From a virus, in IMG/VR virus record IMGVR_UViG_3300034272_000564, positions 1-43,313 of that record: 43,313 bases of DNA; one strand, given 5' to 3'. Below are positions 21,721 through 29,184 of the stretch, one piece after another. The notes beneath the pieces are model-generated. The model saw only the letters and a program-made list of their open reading frames with translations. It had not been told where the DNA came from and did no database searches. Position numbers and translations under genes: made by a program. How positions within the stretch are numbered: the first letter of the stretch is position 1; each line of letters starts with the position of its first letter.

Positions 21721-21947
21721 GCCTTCTTCTTTCCTACGTATGTTCCATAGAGTGTCATTAAAAACATCCATGTTGTGCCGTCAAATTCTACCGAAAAGTT
21801 GGTGTCTATGTCAAGTACCCTAAGATACCCTTTGTCTCTCATTTGATGGGTTAGCATGCTTTCGTATTGATGCTTTACCCTAACCATATCAGAGTCATCT
21901 AGAAATTCAACTTTAACTTGAAATCTTTTTATCGGTTTGTGATTCAT
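21657..21947 (-). CDS. Conserved-looking small protein between helicase and primase
   Basis: The 96-residue product (MNHKPIKRFQVKVEFLDD ... YLRVLDIDTNFSVEFDGTTWMFLMTLYGTYVGKKKAW) has an alternating beta pattern and a clear closing motif (YGTYVGKKKAW). It overlaps the DnaB gene by 35 bases and the primase start by 64. ATG at 21968 is an alternative start. The two-sided overlap in a compact operon supports a real gene. I know no named family; proteins of this kind sit near helicases in actinophages. Confidence 0.7.
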   Translation of the reverse strand: MNHKPIKRFQVKVEFLDDSDMVRVKHQYESMLTHQMRDKGYLRVLDIDTNFSVEFDGTTWMFLMTLYGTYVGKKKAWQHEAITQGKLIPRSTLSSI

Positions 21948-23175
21948 TGTTTTGGAATGGATTCTCATAAATTTCTTTGACGATACCCCTGTTGATATCC
22001 CAGTCTAAGTATAAACCAAATTCATGCCCGTGCCTATTTTTTCGTGAAACGACCTCAATCATATTTGTTCCTGGGTATCTATGCACCGCCATAGCCATAT
22101 CTGCATCATACTCAATAGCTTTTGACCAGGCAACTTGTGACATCATTGGTGGATTGTCTTGATCAGATACATCGTCTGCAGTGGCTGCTGTGATGTCAAT
22201 GATAGGAATATTGTTAGATACCGCCAACATTTTAAATTCACGAGAAACGTTTCGATTTCTTTCAACTTCAGAATTACTTCTTTTATTGTCATTAAATAAT
22301 TGATGATAATCAAGAATAACTAAATCTGGTTTGTGCTGATCGATCTTACCCTGAATGGTGGCGGGAGTGACCTCAACATTTCCTTCGTTAGAAATAAGAA
22401 TAAAGCTATTTTTATCTGCAAACTTTTTAGAGCTCCATGCTCTAAAGCTATCTATATTAATATCTCCTTTTGAGAAATCTGAGGCCTTAAATAGTCCAGA
22501 GCCAAGCATTGTGTATATGCGGTCACGCATATTTTCTGGGGACATTTCAAGGGATACGATCATAGGCTTAAAGCCTTGTTCCCAAGCCTTGCAGGCCAAA
22601 TATGATGTAAACCAGGTCTTACCACGCCCTGGCCAGCCGATAGCAACGATAAGGTGCCCTGGAGCCATACCTGTTGGGTATGCAAGATCTATGGCCTCAA
22701 AACCAGTTTTAATGCCTGGAGAACCACCCATCTCGCTAGACCTTACCTTTAACAATTCCATATATCTAATTGCTGATTCTGAGTCTGTTACATCTAGGTC
22801 TCTTACATTATTAGTAAATCTGCTAAGACCAGCCAATTGAGATTGCATGTTTTCAAGAACTCTAGATGCAGCATCTTCTTTAAGAGATGATCCTGCTCTA
22901 AGAATAATTGTTTTTAGTTTGTTTGATATAAACTCATTCTTAAGCGTATCTAAATAATATCCAGTCTGTCCCTTTACGTCTAGAGGCTCAAAGTCCTTAA
23001 ACTTTTCTTGCAGGATTCCCGCCTCTGGAACAGCCTTAAATTTGTAATAATAAGCTTTTAGCCCGTCCCAAATATCTTTATGCGAAGTAAATAGATCGTC
23101 TACATTGTCTGCAAGAAGTGTGCTTATGTCTTTATTTTTGCATACCGCCGAGATTAGCTCTGCTTCTGTATTCAT
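21913..23175 (-). CDS. dnaB: DnaB-type replicative helicase
   Basis: The 420-residue protein has an N-terminal DnaB-like helical domain (ELISAVCKNKDISTLLADNV) and a RecA-fold motor: GIKTGFEAIDLAYPTGM, Walker A GWPGRGKT at 180-187, VSLEMSPENMRDRI, Walker B DLVILDYHQL, and RKNRHGHE with DWDINRG near the end (DnaB motif 4 region). It should unwind DNA at the fork. Overlap with the next gene upstream is ATGA. Confidence 0.95.
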   Translation of the reverse strand: MNTEAELISAVCKNKDISTLLADNVDDLFTSHKDIWDGLKAYYYKFKAVPEAGILQEKFKDFEPLDVKGQTGYYLDTLKNEFISNKLKTIILRAGSSLKEDAASRVLENMQSQLAGLSRFTNNVRDLDVTDSESAIRYMELLKVRSSEMGGSPGIKTGFEAIDLAYPTGMAPGHLIVAIGWPGRGKTWFTSYLACKAWEQGFKPMIVSLEMSPENMRDRIYTMLGSGLFKASDFSKGDINIDSFRAWSSKKFADKNSFILISNEGNVEVTPATIQGKIDQHKPDLVILDYHQLFNDNKRSNSEVERNRNVSREFKMLAVSNNIPIIDITAATADDVSDQDNPPMMSQVAWSKAIEYDADMAMAVHRYPGTNMIEVVSRKNRHGHEFGLYLDWDINRGIVKEIYENPFQNNESQTDKKISS

Positions 23176-23495
23176 TCTATTCCGCCTTGTTCTACCATCT
23201 TCTTCGTTTCTTCTAATAACAAACGACGCTTTTCTTTATCTTTTTCAATCTCTAATTTTAGCATATCCATTTTATCAAAATTATAAAAAAAGAACTGCAG
23301 TGGGTGTCCGTTTTTAGACAATCCAAAATAATATTCTAACAAATCTTTTGCACGGTCAAAACCAACACTATCAATTACATCCTGCATAGCCCACTTTTCA
23401 CGAAACTTGTTTATTGTAATTGTGCGTCCATATTTATCTTTGTATAAGTTTTGATACATTGTAAGTAAAATATAAGGCTCTCTGTTATTTGCCAC
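23172..23495 (-). CDS. Possible helicase-loader-like protein
   Basis: The 107-residue protein (MANNREPYILLTMYQNLYKDKYG ... INKFREKWAMQDVIDSVGFDRAKDLLEYYF) is helical, with a Lys/Glu-rich C-terminus (EKDKEKRRLLLEETKKM). It overlaps dnaB by ATGA. Proteins with this YxxLYxxKYG start lie just before DnaB in other phages, so helicase loading is a reasonable but unproven guess. Confidence 0.65.
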   Translation of the reverse strand: MANNREPYILLTMYQNLYKDKYGRTITINKFREKWAMQDVIDSVGFDRAKDLLEYYFGLSKNGHPLQFFFYNFDKMDMLKLEIEKDKEKRRLLLEETKKMVEQGGIE

Positions 23496-23688
23496 GCTTC
23501 AACTCTTCCTCTACTTCTTCTGTTTTTTGAATTAGCTTGTTTTCAACAAAAGCATATACTCTTTCTGTGGCAGCATCAACAGTTTCTCCTTGACGAACAT
23601 CGTCTTCAATACCAACGCCTATTTTAATGCTTTCGTAATTTCCAAGGTTTCTTGTAAATGAAAGGTCTACCTTAACTCTTGTTGTCAC
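23485..23688 (-). CDS. Small acidic protein, unknown function
   Basis: The 67-residue protein starts with GTG at 23688 (AAGGAG six bases before) and begins TTRVKVDLSFTRNLGNYESIK, a beta-hairpin-like start, then a charged helix with KTEEVEEELKRGK. It overlaps the following gene by 11 bases and its start overlaps the stop of the zinc-finger gene (GTGA). No family recognised. Confidence 0.68.
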   Translation of the reverse strand: MTTRVKVDLSFTRNLGNYESIKIGVGIEDDVRQGETVDAATERVYAFVENKLIQKTEEVEEELKRGK

Positions 23689-23795
23689 TTGTGCTCCTTT
23701 TTAATATGGTTAAACAATGTTATGTGTGCAAAATCAGATCTTACCTCAAGCTCTTTATTACATGTTGGGCAAATAACAATACGGCTACTTGCCAT
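23685..23795 (-). CDS. 36-residue C2H2-like zinc finger
   Basis: From ATG at 23795 the product is MASSRIVICPTCNKELEVRS and on to AHITLFNHIKKEHK, a CPTC pair and then His residues (H-x5-H-x4-H) spaced as in a C2H2 finger. AAGGA lies eight bases before this ATG; an ATG nine bases upstream (23804) is possible. The stop overlaps the next GTG start (GTGA). It may bind nucleic acid. Confidence 0.7.
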   Translation of the reverse strand: MASSRIVICPTCNKELEVRSDFAHITLFNHIKKEHK

Positions 23796-23922
23796 CAGAC
23801 TCATCCTTAGAACTCTTTATTACCACTGGACCGTTTAACGAGTTCCAGTATGCAACCTCTTGCTCTCTTTTACGCTTCTTTTCTGCTCCAGATTCAATCT
23901 TATACCAAGCATTAAATGTCAT
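23785..23922 (-). CDS. 45-residue basic/acidic protein, unknown function
   Basis: ATG at 23922 overlaps the upstream stop (TAATG) and the frame runs to TAG at 23785. The product starts MTFNAWYKIESGAEKKRKRE and continues QEVAYWNSLNGPVVIKSSKDE. It fills what would otherwise be a gap. No family recognised. Confidence 0.6.
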   Translation of the reverse strand: MTFNAWYKIESGAEKKRKREQEVAYWNSLNGPVVIKSSKDESDGK

Positions 23923-24407
23923 TATTCCGCCTTCCAAACTGGTACAAACTTGCCTTCTTCTGTCTTAGTATACAATACTAAATTGTTTTTGAGAAGAGCT
24001 TGCACCTCTGCTTTTGATGGAATTTCTTTTGAGTGTCCTGAATCTAATATATGTTGGTGTATGTCTAATATGTTTTTTTGGTTAAACATATACTGTGACC
24101 AGTTTTCGCTGTCTGGCTGTCCTATTGGATATATCTTTTGAGGAGTGGCCACTTTTTCATTTAATATATATTCTTGTATAGTTACCCTATGCTTGTTTAG
24201 CATAGAAGCAACTTCTACAACAGTATATGCAGTTTCCATATTTTTTTTAACCTGGGAATATGAGTACATGACTCTTTTCTTCTCTGGGTAGCACCAAGCA
24301 ATTATTTCGTCTTTAGATCTTGATGATTTTAAAACTTTATGTATTTTATCGTTTAAGAAGAAATACCGTAAGCTTTTTGATTTGCCGTTTCTTTTAGCTC
24401 CAGCCAT
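23922..24407 (-). CDS. Helix-turn-helix (MerR/excisionase-like) DNA-binding protein
   Basis: The 161-residue protein has a basic start (GAKRNGKSKSLRYFFLNDKIHKVL), then SRSKDEIIAWCYPEKKRVMYSYSQVKKNME, and AYTVVEVASMLNKHRVTIQEYI, a winged HTH of the MerR/excisionase type (about residues 60-85). Proteins of this kind are common in actinophages and could regulate the replication operon. It overlaps the zinc-ribbon gene upstream by 55 bases. Confidence 0.78.
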   Translation of the reverse strand: MAGAKRNGKSKSLRYFFLNDKIHKVLKSSRSKDEIIAWCYPEKKRVMYSYSQVKKNMETAYTVVEVASMLNKHRVTIQEYILNEKVATPQKIYPIGQPDSENWSQYMFNQKNILDIHQHILDSGHSKEIPSKAEVQALLKNNLVLYTKTEEGKFVPVWKAE

Positions 24408-24538
24408 TTTCCAAAACCACTCGTTTCTTTATTAACCATCCATCGCTTACCACACATAATGCAAAACAGCTCCATGTGCAGCTTTTGAGAAAAAACTCTG
24501 TCTACAAAAACTCTGCCTCTACATTTTCCGCACCACAT
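24353..24538 (-). CDS. Zinc-ribbon protein, 61 residues
   Basis: MWCGKCRGRVFVDRVFSQKLHMELFCIMCGKRW has two CxxC pairs (residues 3-6 and 26-29), a clear zinc ribbon. Its ATG overlaps the metallophosphoesterase stop (TAATG). Nucleic-acid or protein contact is likely; role unknown. Confidence 0.75.
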   Translation of the reverse strand: MWCGKCRGRVFVDRVFSQKLHMELFCIMCGKRWMVNKETSGFGKWLELKETANQKAYGISS

Positions 24539-25338
24539 TATAAGGTAAATGTCTTCCCGTCAACAACGCATGAATAATCAGGTGCAACATGAATCATCTG
24601 AATATGCGGGTAGTCATTAACAATATGAGCAATGGCAAATCCTTTTTGCCAATCATGATGTTGCATATACTTCATTCCAGGACCCTTTTCATCACACATG
24701 TGACCCAGTTCATATCCACGAAGAGTTTCTCCCTGACCTTCATTTCTTAGCTCATAAGTAACTAGGTGGGCTGCCAATCTGTGTGAGTGTCCACGAATCA
24801 AAGACACCTGAAGGTCTTCCATGTCTTTACGAACAGATCCAGTTGCTGCAATTGAAATTCCATGGTGGACGTGGATGTCTCCAAATCTACGCTTAGGTAG
24901 TTCATTGTAATGAATGTACTCGTATCCCAGCGAGTCTAGTCCCCATAGCGCTTCTGGGGTTACTTCGTTAATATAATCTGGGAGCTTTGCATCTACGTAA
25001 TTAAAGATTCTAACGTCGTGATTTCCAAGAGCTGAAAATAGTTGTGCGTCTGGCAACATTTCTCTTGTCTTTGTATAAAAATCTCTTGCGCCTTTTGCTT
25101 CATGCCGCATCATAGGAACAATGAGATCACGACTATCGGTCTTGTGTAAATTTAAAAACTCTGCCGATCTTCCCTCAGTGTATTTACTATAGCAAGCTTG
25201 ATCGTCTGTGTCGCCTAAGTAATCTACTACATCTGGCTTAAACCACTTCATTACCTTAAACCAAAGCGCAATCATCTTATCGTCTTGATACGGGAACTGC
25301 TGGTCGGATGACAGCATCCATTTTAAATCGTTACTCAT
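24538..25338 (-). CDS. Calcineurin-like metallophosphoesterase
   Basis: The 266-residue protein has the metallophosphoesterase motifs: SSDQQFPYQDD, VDYLGDTDD, ALGNHDVR, HVHHG and RGHSHRLA. The first His of the usual DxH is replaced (DQQ), as in other phage members. Such enzymes cut phosphodiesters or phosphomonoesters (nucleotides, DNA ends or proteins). It is the first gene after the tail terminator. AAGGGA lies before its ATG. Confidence 0.85.
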   Translation of the reverse strand: MSNDLKWMLSSDQQFPYQDDKMIALWFKVMKWFKPDVVDYLGDTDDQACYSKYTEGRSAEFLNLHKTDSRDLIVPMMRHEAKGARDFYTKTREMLPDAQLFSALGNHDVRIFNYVDAKLPDYINEVTPEALWGLDSLGYEYIHYNELPKRRFGDIHVHHGISIAATGSVRKDMEDLQVSLIRGHSHRLAAHLVTYELRNEGQGETLRGYELGHMCDEKGPGMKYMQHHDWQKGFAIAHIVNDYPHIQMIHVAPDYSCVVDGKTFTL

Positions 25339-25355
25339 TGAATCCCTTAATATAT

Positions 25356-25380
25356 AAAAAAGTCACGTAGACGTGACTTT
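25356..25380 (-). terminator. Rho-independent terminator ending the tail operon
   Basis: AAAGTCACGT pairs perfectly with ACGTGACTTT (10 bp) and is followed by an uninterrupted T-run (25361-25356) on the minus strand. Plus-strand output has no T-run, so it acts in one direction. It lies only about six bases below the predicted start of the promoter at 25393-25420. Confidence 0.88.
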
Positions 25381-25382
25381 GA

Positions 25383-25420
25383 TGTTACAGTAATTGTAAC
25401 ATATTGATACATATTGTCAA
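25383..25420 (-). promoter_or_regulatory. Promoter with overlapping 19-bp palindrome (candidate operator)
   Basis: TTGACA (25420-25415), 16 bases, then TACAAT (25398-25393) preceded by TGT (TGn). A palindrome with 7-bp arms, TGTTACA-N5-TGTAACA (25383-25401), covers the -10 and predicted start. A bound dimer would block initiation. The transcript would run at once into the terminator at 25380, so readthrough or antitermination would be needed to reach the phosphoesterase and replication genes. Confidence 0.6.
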
Positions 25421-25424
25421 TAGC

Positions 25425-25871
25425 TTATTTTGCTACTAATGTTCCAGCTGCAAATAAGGTAAATTTAACAGTAGTGCTTGCAGTATTTGTTCTAAATCTA
25501 ATGTTTGCTTCAGTTGCGGTTACACTCTCAACTTGTATAAAAATTTGTGAATTTGGCCAAGATGGAGATGTTTGTCCAATTGTATTAATTTGAACCCATA
25601 CGTCTGGTGTTCCGTTAAATGTTTGGCCAAACTTTACTTTAGCTGGTGTTCCATTTTTATCAGAAGACTTTACTGATTTACTTGATGGAACAGCAACAAC
25701 CGTAGATGAAACGGAAGCCACTGGAGTATTAGCTCCTGCATTTTGAATATTAATTACAGTTGGAGTTGCTGGCGCAGCCAATTTATTAATATTCTGAATC
25801 ATTGCGGCAATAAGGTCAGAAGTTACTGGGTCTCCTGCCGAAATTTTTGTTGGTATAAGCTGCTCTGCCAT
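25425..25871 (-). CDS. Virion-like protein, possible H-type-lectin-like C-terminus
   Basis: The 148-residue protein has a helical start (ISAGDPVTSDLIAAMIQNINKL), a flexible Ala/Ser/Thr-rich linker, and from about residue 75 a beta-rich region (AKVKFGQTFNGTPDVWVQINTIG, QIFIQVESVTATEANIRFRTN). That region resembles H-type lectin or tail-tip decoration domains, which may bind host glycans. As the last gene of the tail operon before the terminator it is probably a structural protein. Confidence 0.6.
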   Translation of the reverse strand: MAEQLIPTKISAGDPVTSDLIAAMIQNINKLAAPATPTVINIQNAGANTPVASVSSTVVAVPSSKSVKSSDKNGTPAKVKFGQTFNGTPDVWVQINTIGQTSPSWPNSQIFIQVESVTATEANIRFRTNTASTTVKFTLFAAGTLVAK

Positions 25872-25874
25872 TTT

Positions 25875-26036
25875 TTACTCCTTTGGTTGTTCTGATGGAA
25901 CTTCCTGTAATTTATTTTGTTCTGCTAATTGTGTGATCTCGGCACGAAGCAATGCAATATGTGTCTCATATTGTGAGACCAATTCTCCAATGCGTTGCTG
26001 TAGGGCTTGAACTACTAGCTCTAATTTATTATCCAT
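25875..26036 (-). CDS. 53-residue coiled-coil protein
   Basis: ATG at 26036 is preceded by CAAGGAG eight bases away. The product starts MDNKLELVVQALQQRIGELV and continues with heptad-like leucine/isoleucine spacing (YETHIALLRAEITQLAEQ), giving a single long helix or oligomeric coil, and ends PSEQPKE. An extended -10 lies at 26059-26067. It is probably a small structural or chaperone-like late protein. Confidence 0.78.
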   Translation of the reverse strand: MDNKLELVVQALQQRIGELVSQYETHIALLRAEITQLAEQNKLQEVPSEQPKE

Positions 26037-26058
26037 TTTATCTCCTTGATAGATTTAA

Positions 26059-26067
26059 AGTATACCA
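26059..26067 (-). promoter_or_regulatory. Extended -10 promoter before the coiled-coil gene
   Basis: TGG-TATACT (26067-26059) lies directly after the stop of the zinc-ribbon gene and 22 bases before the ATG, leaving a short leader with a good ribosome binding site. Confidence 0.45.
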
Positions 26068-26271
26068 TTATGGGGTATTGTTGTCTAGCCCATGTAGGGC
26101 TCTGTAGGATTCCGTTGTCATTTCTTCATCGGTAATTCCCCTATGTCTTGAAAACGGTTCTTTTAAATTTGAACCGCAGTCTGGGCATGTGGCATAGCCC
26201 CACCCATTATCTACTGAGTCTGCGTAGAGTTCTTTATCGTCTATGCATATTGAGCACCAAAATTTAAACAT
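26068..26271 (-). CDS. Zinc-ribbon protein, 67 residues
   Basis: WCSICIDDKELYADS and CPDCGSNLKEP give two CxxC pairs (residues 6-9 and about 29-32). It starts at the end of the tail fiber gene (TAATG overlap). A zinc ribbon in the tail operon is odd; it may be an assembly factor or regulatory protein. Confidence 0.7.
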   Translation of the reverse strand: MFKFWCSICIDDKELYADSVDNGWGYATCPDCGSNLKEPFSRHRGITDEEMTTESYRALHGLDNNTP

Positions 26272-29183
26272 TAACTATTCTCCAGTTCTAATATTCTAGC
26301 TTCCATCTCTTCTACCTTTAGCTTAAGATCACGGACAATTGGTATTAATAAATAAGGATATTTCTGCTCATTTCTAAACGAAGTTATCTGGCCAGTAAGA
26401 TCTCTTTGAACAAAGTATCCAAGACCAGATGCATCTATATCTTCGGCAATTGGTCCGAAACTATGTGTGCCCTTCATTTCGTGAGCAATTTCATCTGTAT
26501 CTGTTTTATATGTATAAAAGTTTATTGGAACATCTAGGATTCTTTCATAGTAATGCTTTGGGACCTCTGTTATATTTTCCTTATATCTCCTAGATGAGTC
26601 TGATACGAATCCGTCGCCCATGTGTCTAAATCCTACAGCCCTTACAATATTTCTAATTTCTGCTGCATAATCAAGATCGCTTGCATTTGCAACATCTACT
26701 GCAATTCTATTTACATTTGTTATGGTCTGGATTCTAAAAGATCTAACTCTCTCTGAATAAGGATTTCCTATTCTAAATACATAGTTGTCACCAGAGACCC
26801 ATCCAAGGTACACCTTGTCTCCAAATATTATTCTAGGCAAAACTCCAGTATCTGGATTTGTTGACGCTCTTAGATCTCCTTCAATTGCTCCAATTGAAAA
26901 ACCACCAATTGTTCCAGACTTTGCGGCTATGTTTCCAGAAAATGACGCCGACCCCGTTCCAGTTAATATGCTTACTGTAGGGTTTCCGCTTGTGTCGTAT
27001 GCCTGAAATCCTTGAGAGTTCAATGTGATTCTTGATCCAGATGTCGCTGGGCCAGTGTTGCTTGCATTTGATGCACCGCTCCAAATGTTTATTCCGTTAC
27101 CGCTTATACCAGTTATTTCATTAGAAGCATTTGCAATTACATATGCGCTTGCTTTAAGCTTCGTGCTAAGAGAAGTATTTATTGTTGCAATTGATGAGTC
27201 TTGATAAGCATTCCATGAAGATCCATTCCATGCTTTTAATATATTTCCGTTTGCTGTATCTATCCACATGTCACCAGTTCTTAATGCATTAGCACCAGTT
27301 CCATTTGTTGGAGCCGTTCCAGAAACAAAAGTTTTATTTTTTCCTGTTGCTGTTGTTAAAGCTGTTGCTGCATCATTTACTGCTGTTGTGATTCCAGAAT
27401 CTCTATAGTCAACCCATGATGCGCCATTCCAAACCTTTGGCCTATTATTATTAGCTGTATCAAACCATAGATCTCCAACTGCTGTTGCTGTTGCTGAAGT
27501 TCCAGTGAAGATTGATTTTTTTGCATTGATTGCAGTCAAGGTTGATCCACCAGTAATAACTACGTTTCCAGATATATCTGCTCCCGTGGCATACATCTTT
27601 CCAGTTTTATCTACTCTAAATGCAGCGTTAGATCCTGTTTGGGAGCCCACCCACAATCTCCAGGTTGCATCATTTGAACTTAGACGAACAATAGAAGCAA
27701 GGGTTCCCGTAGTATCTCCTAAAGTAATATTTCCATTGCTGTCTAATATAGTTCCGCTTTTAGAAATTGAGCCTACTGTTTGTGAGGTTCCGCTAATTGT
27801 CCAGCCACCTATAAAACCTTTACGAGCATCAAGAAGTCCAGCAGTTGTAATGGCCACGGTTGCATCTGTTGCAATTCCGTCATACGCAAAAATACCAGAA
27901 TCATTAAATCTTACTCTAGCCCCGCTTGTTGGCGAAGATCCAGCGTACAAAGTTCCACTTGACGTTCCTCCTGAAGGTACGGCTAGCTGAACATTGCCAG
28001 TAAATTTTCCTCCCGTTGCATCAACGTTACCAGTTAAATATAAATCTGTTCCGTTCCAATATAAAAACTCTGTTGGGTTTCCAACCCTAAATTGTCCAGT
28101 CGTAAGCCAAAAATTATTGCCAACGTTTGTTGTAGATTTGTTTAAAATTATGCCATGATATGTTCCAGAAGTTAAAGATGGATTTGTTAAAGGTACTGTA
28201 TTTAAATTAATACTTTGTGAAATACCAGTACCTATTTTAAACAAGTCCTGGGAGGCTCCGCCTATTGCTATAAAAGATTTAAGTCTTGCAAGAGCTCCAG
28301 CTGCTGTGCCGTCGGCATCTTGTGCTTGAAAGGTTCCAGATGCAGCACCAGTCCAATTTACAACATCATACGGTGTAACGGCTGCTACCTGGTAATAATA
28401 TAATGTGTTAGGTATTAATCCAGTAGCAACAAAAGTATTATTTGTTCTTCCATCTACAGAAGCATATTCCCAAAGCGGAGTTCCAGTATTTGGATTTGTT
28501 GTTGACCATCTGATTGCGTAACCAGCAGTTTTGGTATTAGTTGAAACAGCCCAAGTCAATGAAGAAACTACGCTAAATCCACTTAAATCTTTTGGATCAA
28601 TCGATGCTGTGGCTGTGGTTGAAGCTGGATTTTCAACTGTAAAAGTTGTGTCTGGGTCTGGGTTTAGTGGAGTAACAGGCCCCGCTGTAACGCTAGATCT
28701 ATTAGAGTCGTCCCACTTATCTCTTACAGTAACCTTTACCCACCTAGGAGCTGTGCTTCCAGTTTGTATTGTAACATTAGTTGATGTGCCTACATAAACT
28801 ATATACTCTTCTCCAGTGAATGTGCCAGTTAAACTTTCAAATATAACAATATCTTCTTGTACGCTTAATGGGTCAATATCAAACTTTACTCCATAGGCCC
28901 TGTAAGATGGGGTCAACGTTAAGTTTAAAACTGGCTTGGTTAAATTTGGAATATCAAAGGTATGCTGTACTGATGCTGACCTAGGGCCTTCTGTGATTTC
29001 TTTAGTTTCTGCATCTTCAAACAAATATGTAAACCAAAATGTATACTTTTTATTTTTTACTAATGGAAGTCTTATAATTTTATCGTATGACTCACTGGAT
29101 GAATTTGAGGCAGCGTTAGCAGCATCGGAATTATTTTTATTTAAGTCTGGTGGGGTGTATCCCTTATAAGATCCATCTGCCAT
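26271..29183 (-). CDS. Tail fiber/tip protein with Fn3-like domains and S74 chaperone
   Basis: The 970-residue protein has an N-terminal beta-sandwich part with at least two Fn3-like domains (YTFWFTYLFEDAETKEI; AGYAIRWSTTNPNTG ... NTLYYYQVAAVTPYD), a central Gly/Ser/Thr-rich beta-helical fiber (GGKFTGNVQL, GFIGGWTISG, GTIGGFSIG), and a C-terminal intramolecular chaperone of the S74 type: DSSRRYKENITEV (Ser-Lys dyad region) and a final coiled coil RDLKLKVEEMEARILELEN. S74 domains fold trimeric fibers and cut themselves off. Two copies of a repeat GDLWFDTANNN / GDMWIDTANGN lie near the middle. It is likely the host-recognition fiber. Confidence 0.87.
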   Translation of the reverse strand: MADGSYKGYTPPDLNKNNSDAANAASNSSSESYDKIIRLPLVKNKKYTFWFTYLFEDAETKEITEGPRSASVQHTFDIPNLTKPVLNLTLTPSYRAYGVKFDIDPLSVQEDIVIFESLTGTFTGEEYIVYVGTSTNVTIQTGSTAPRWVKVTVRDKWDDSNRSSVTAGPVTPLNPDPDTTFTVENPASTTATASIDPKDLSGFSVVSSLTWAVSTNTKTAGYAIRWSTTNPNTGTPLWEYASVDGRTNNTFVATGLIPNTLYYYQVAAVTPYDVVNWTGAASGTFQAQDADGTAAGALARLKSFIAIGGASQDLFKIGTGISQSINLNTVPLTNPSLTSGTYHGIILNKSTTNVGNNFWLTTGQFRVGNPTEFLYWNGTDLYLTGNVDATGGKFTGNVQLAVPSGGTSSGTLYAGSSPTSGARVRFNDSGIFAYDGIATDATVAITTAGLLDARKGFIGGWTISGTSQTVGSISKSGTILDSNGNITLGDTTGTLASIVRLSSNDATWRLWVGSQTGSNAAFRVDKTGKMYATGADISGNVVITGGSTLTAINAKKSIFTGTSATATAVGDLWFDTANNNRPKVWNGASWVDYRDSGITTAVNDAATALTTATGKNKTFVSGTAPTNGTGANALRTGDMWIDTANGNILKAWNGSSWNAYQDSSIATINTSLSTKLKASAYVIANASNEITGISGNGINIWSGASNASNTGPATSGSRITLNSQGFQAYDTSGNPTVSILTGTGSASFSGNIAAKSGTIGGFSIGAIEGDLRASTNPDTGVLPRIIFGDKVYLGWVSGDNYVFRIGNPYSERVRSFRIQTITNVNRIAVDVANASDLDYAAEIRNIVRAVGFRHMGDGFVSDSSRRYKENITEVPKHYYERILDVPINFYTYKTDTDEIAHEMKGTHSFGPIAEDIDASGLGYFVQRDLTGQITSFRNEQKYPYLLIPIVRDLKLKVEEMEARILELENS

Positions 29184-29184
29184 T

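Noticed and set aside
22355-22840. Plus-strand 161-codon open frame inside the DnaB gene
   Set aside because: It lies opposite Walker-motif coding sequence of the helicase and has no promoter, ribosome binding site or family motif.
25339-25424. Plus-strand gene or bidirectional terminator
   Set aside because: No plus-strand gene exists nearby, and the hairpin has a T-run only on the minus strand.
27505-27990. Plus-strand 161-codon open frame inside the tail fiber gene
   Set aside because: Shadow of a repetitive, Gly/Thr/Ser-rich fiber; hydrophobic Val/Pro composition is what the complement of those codons gives.
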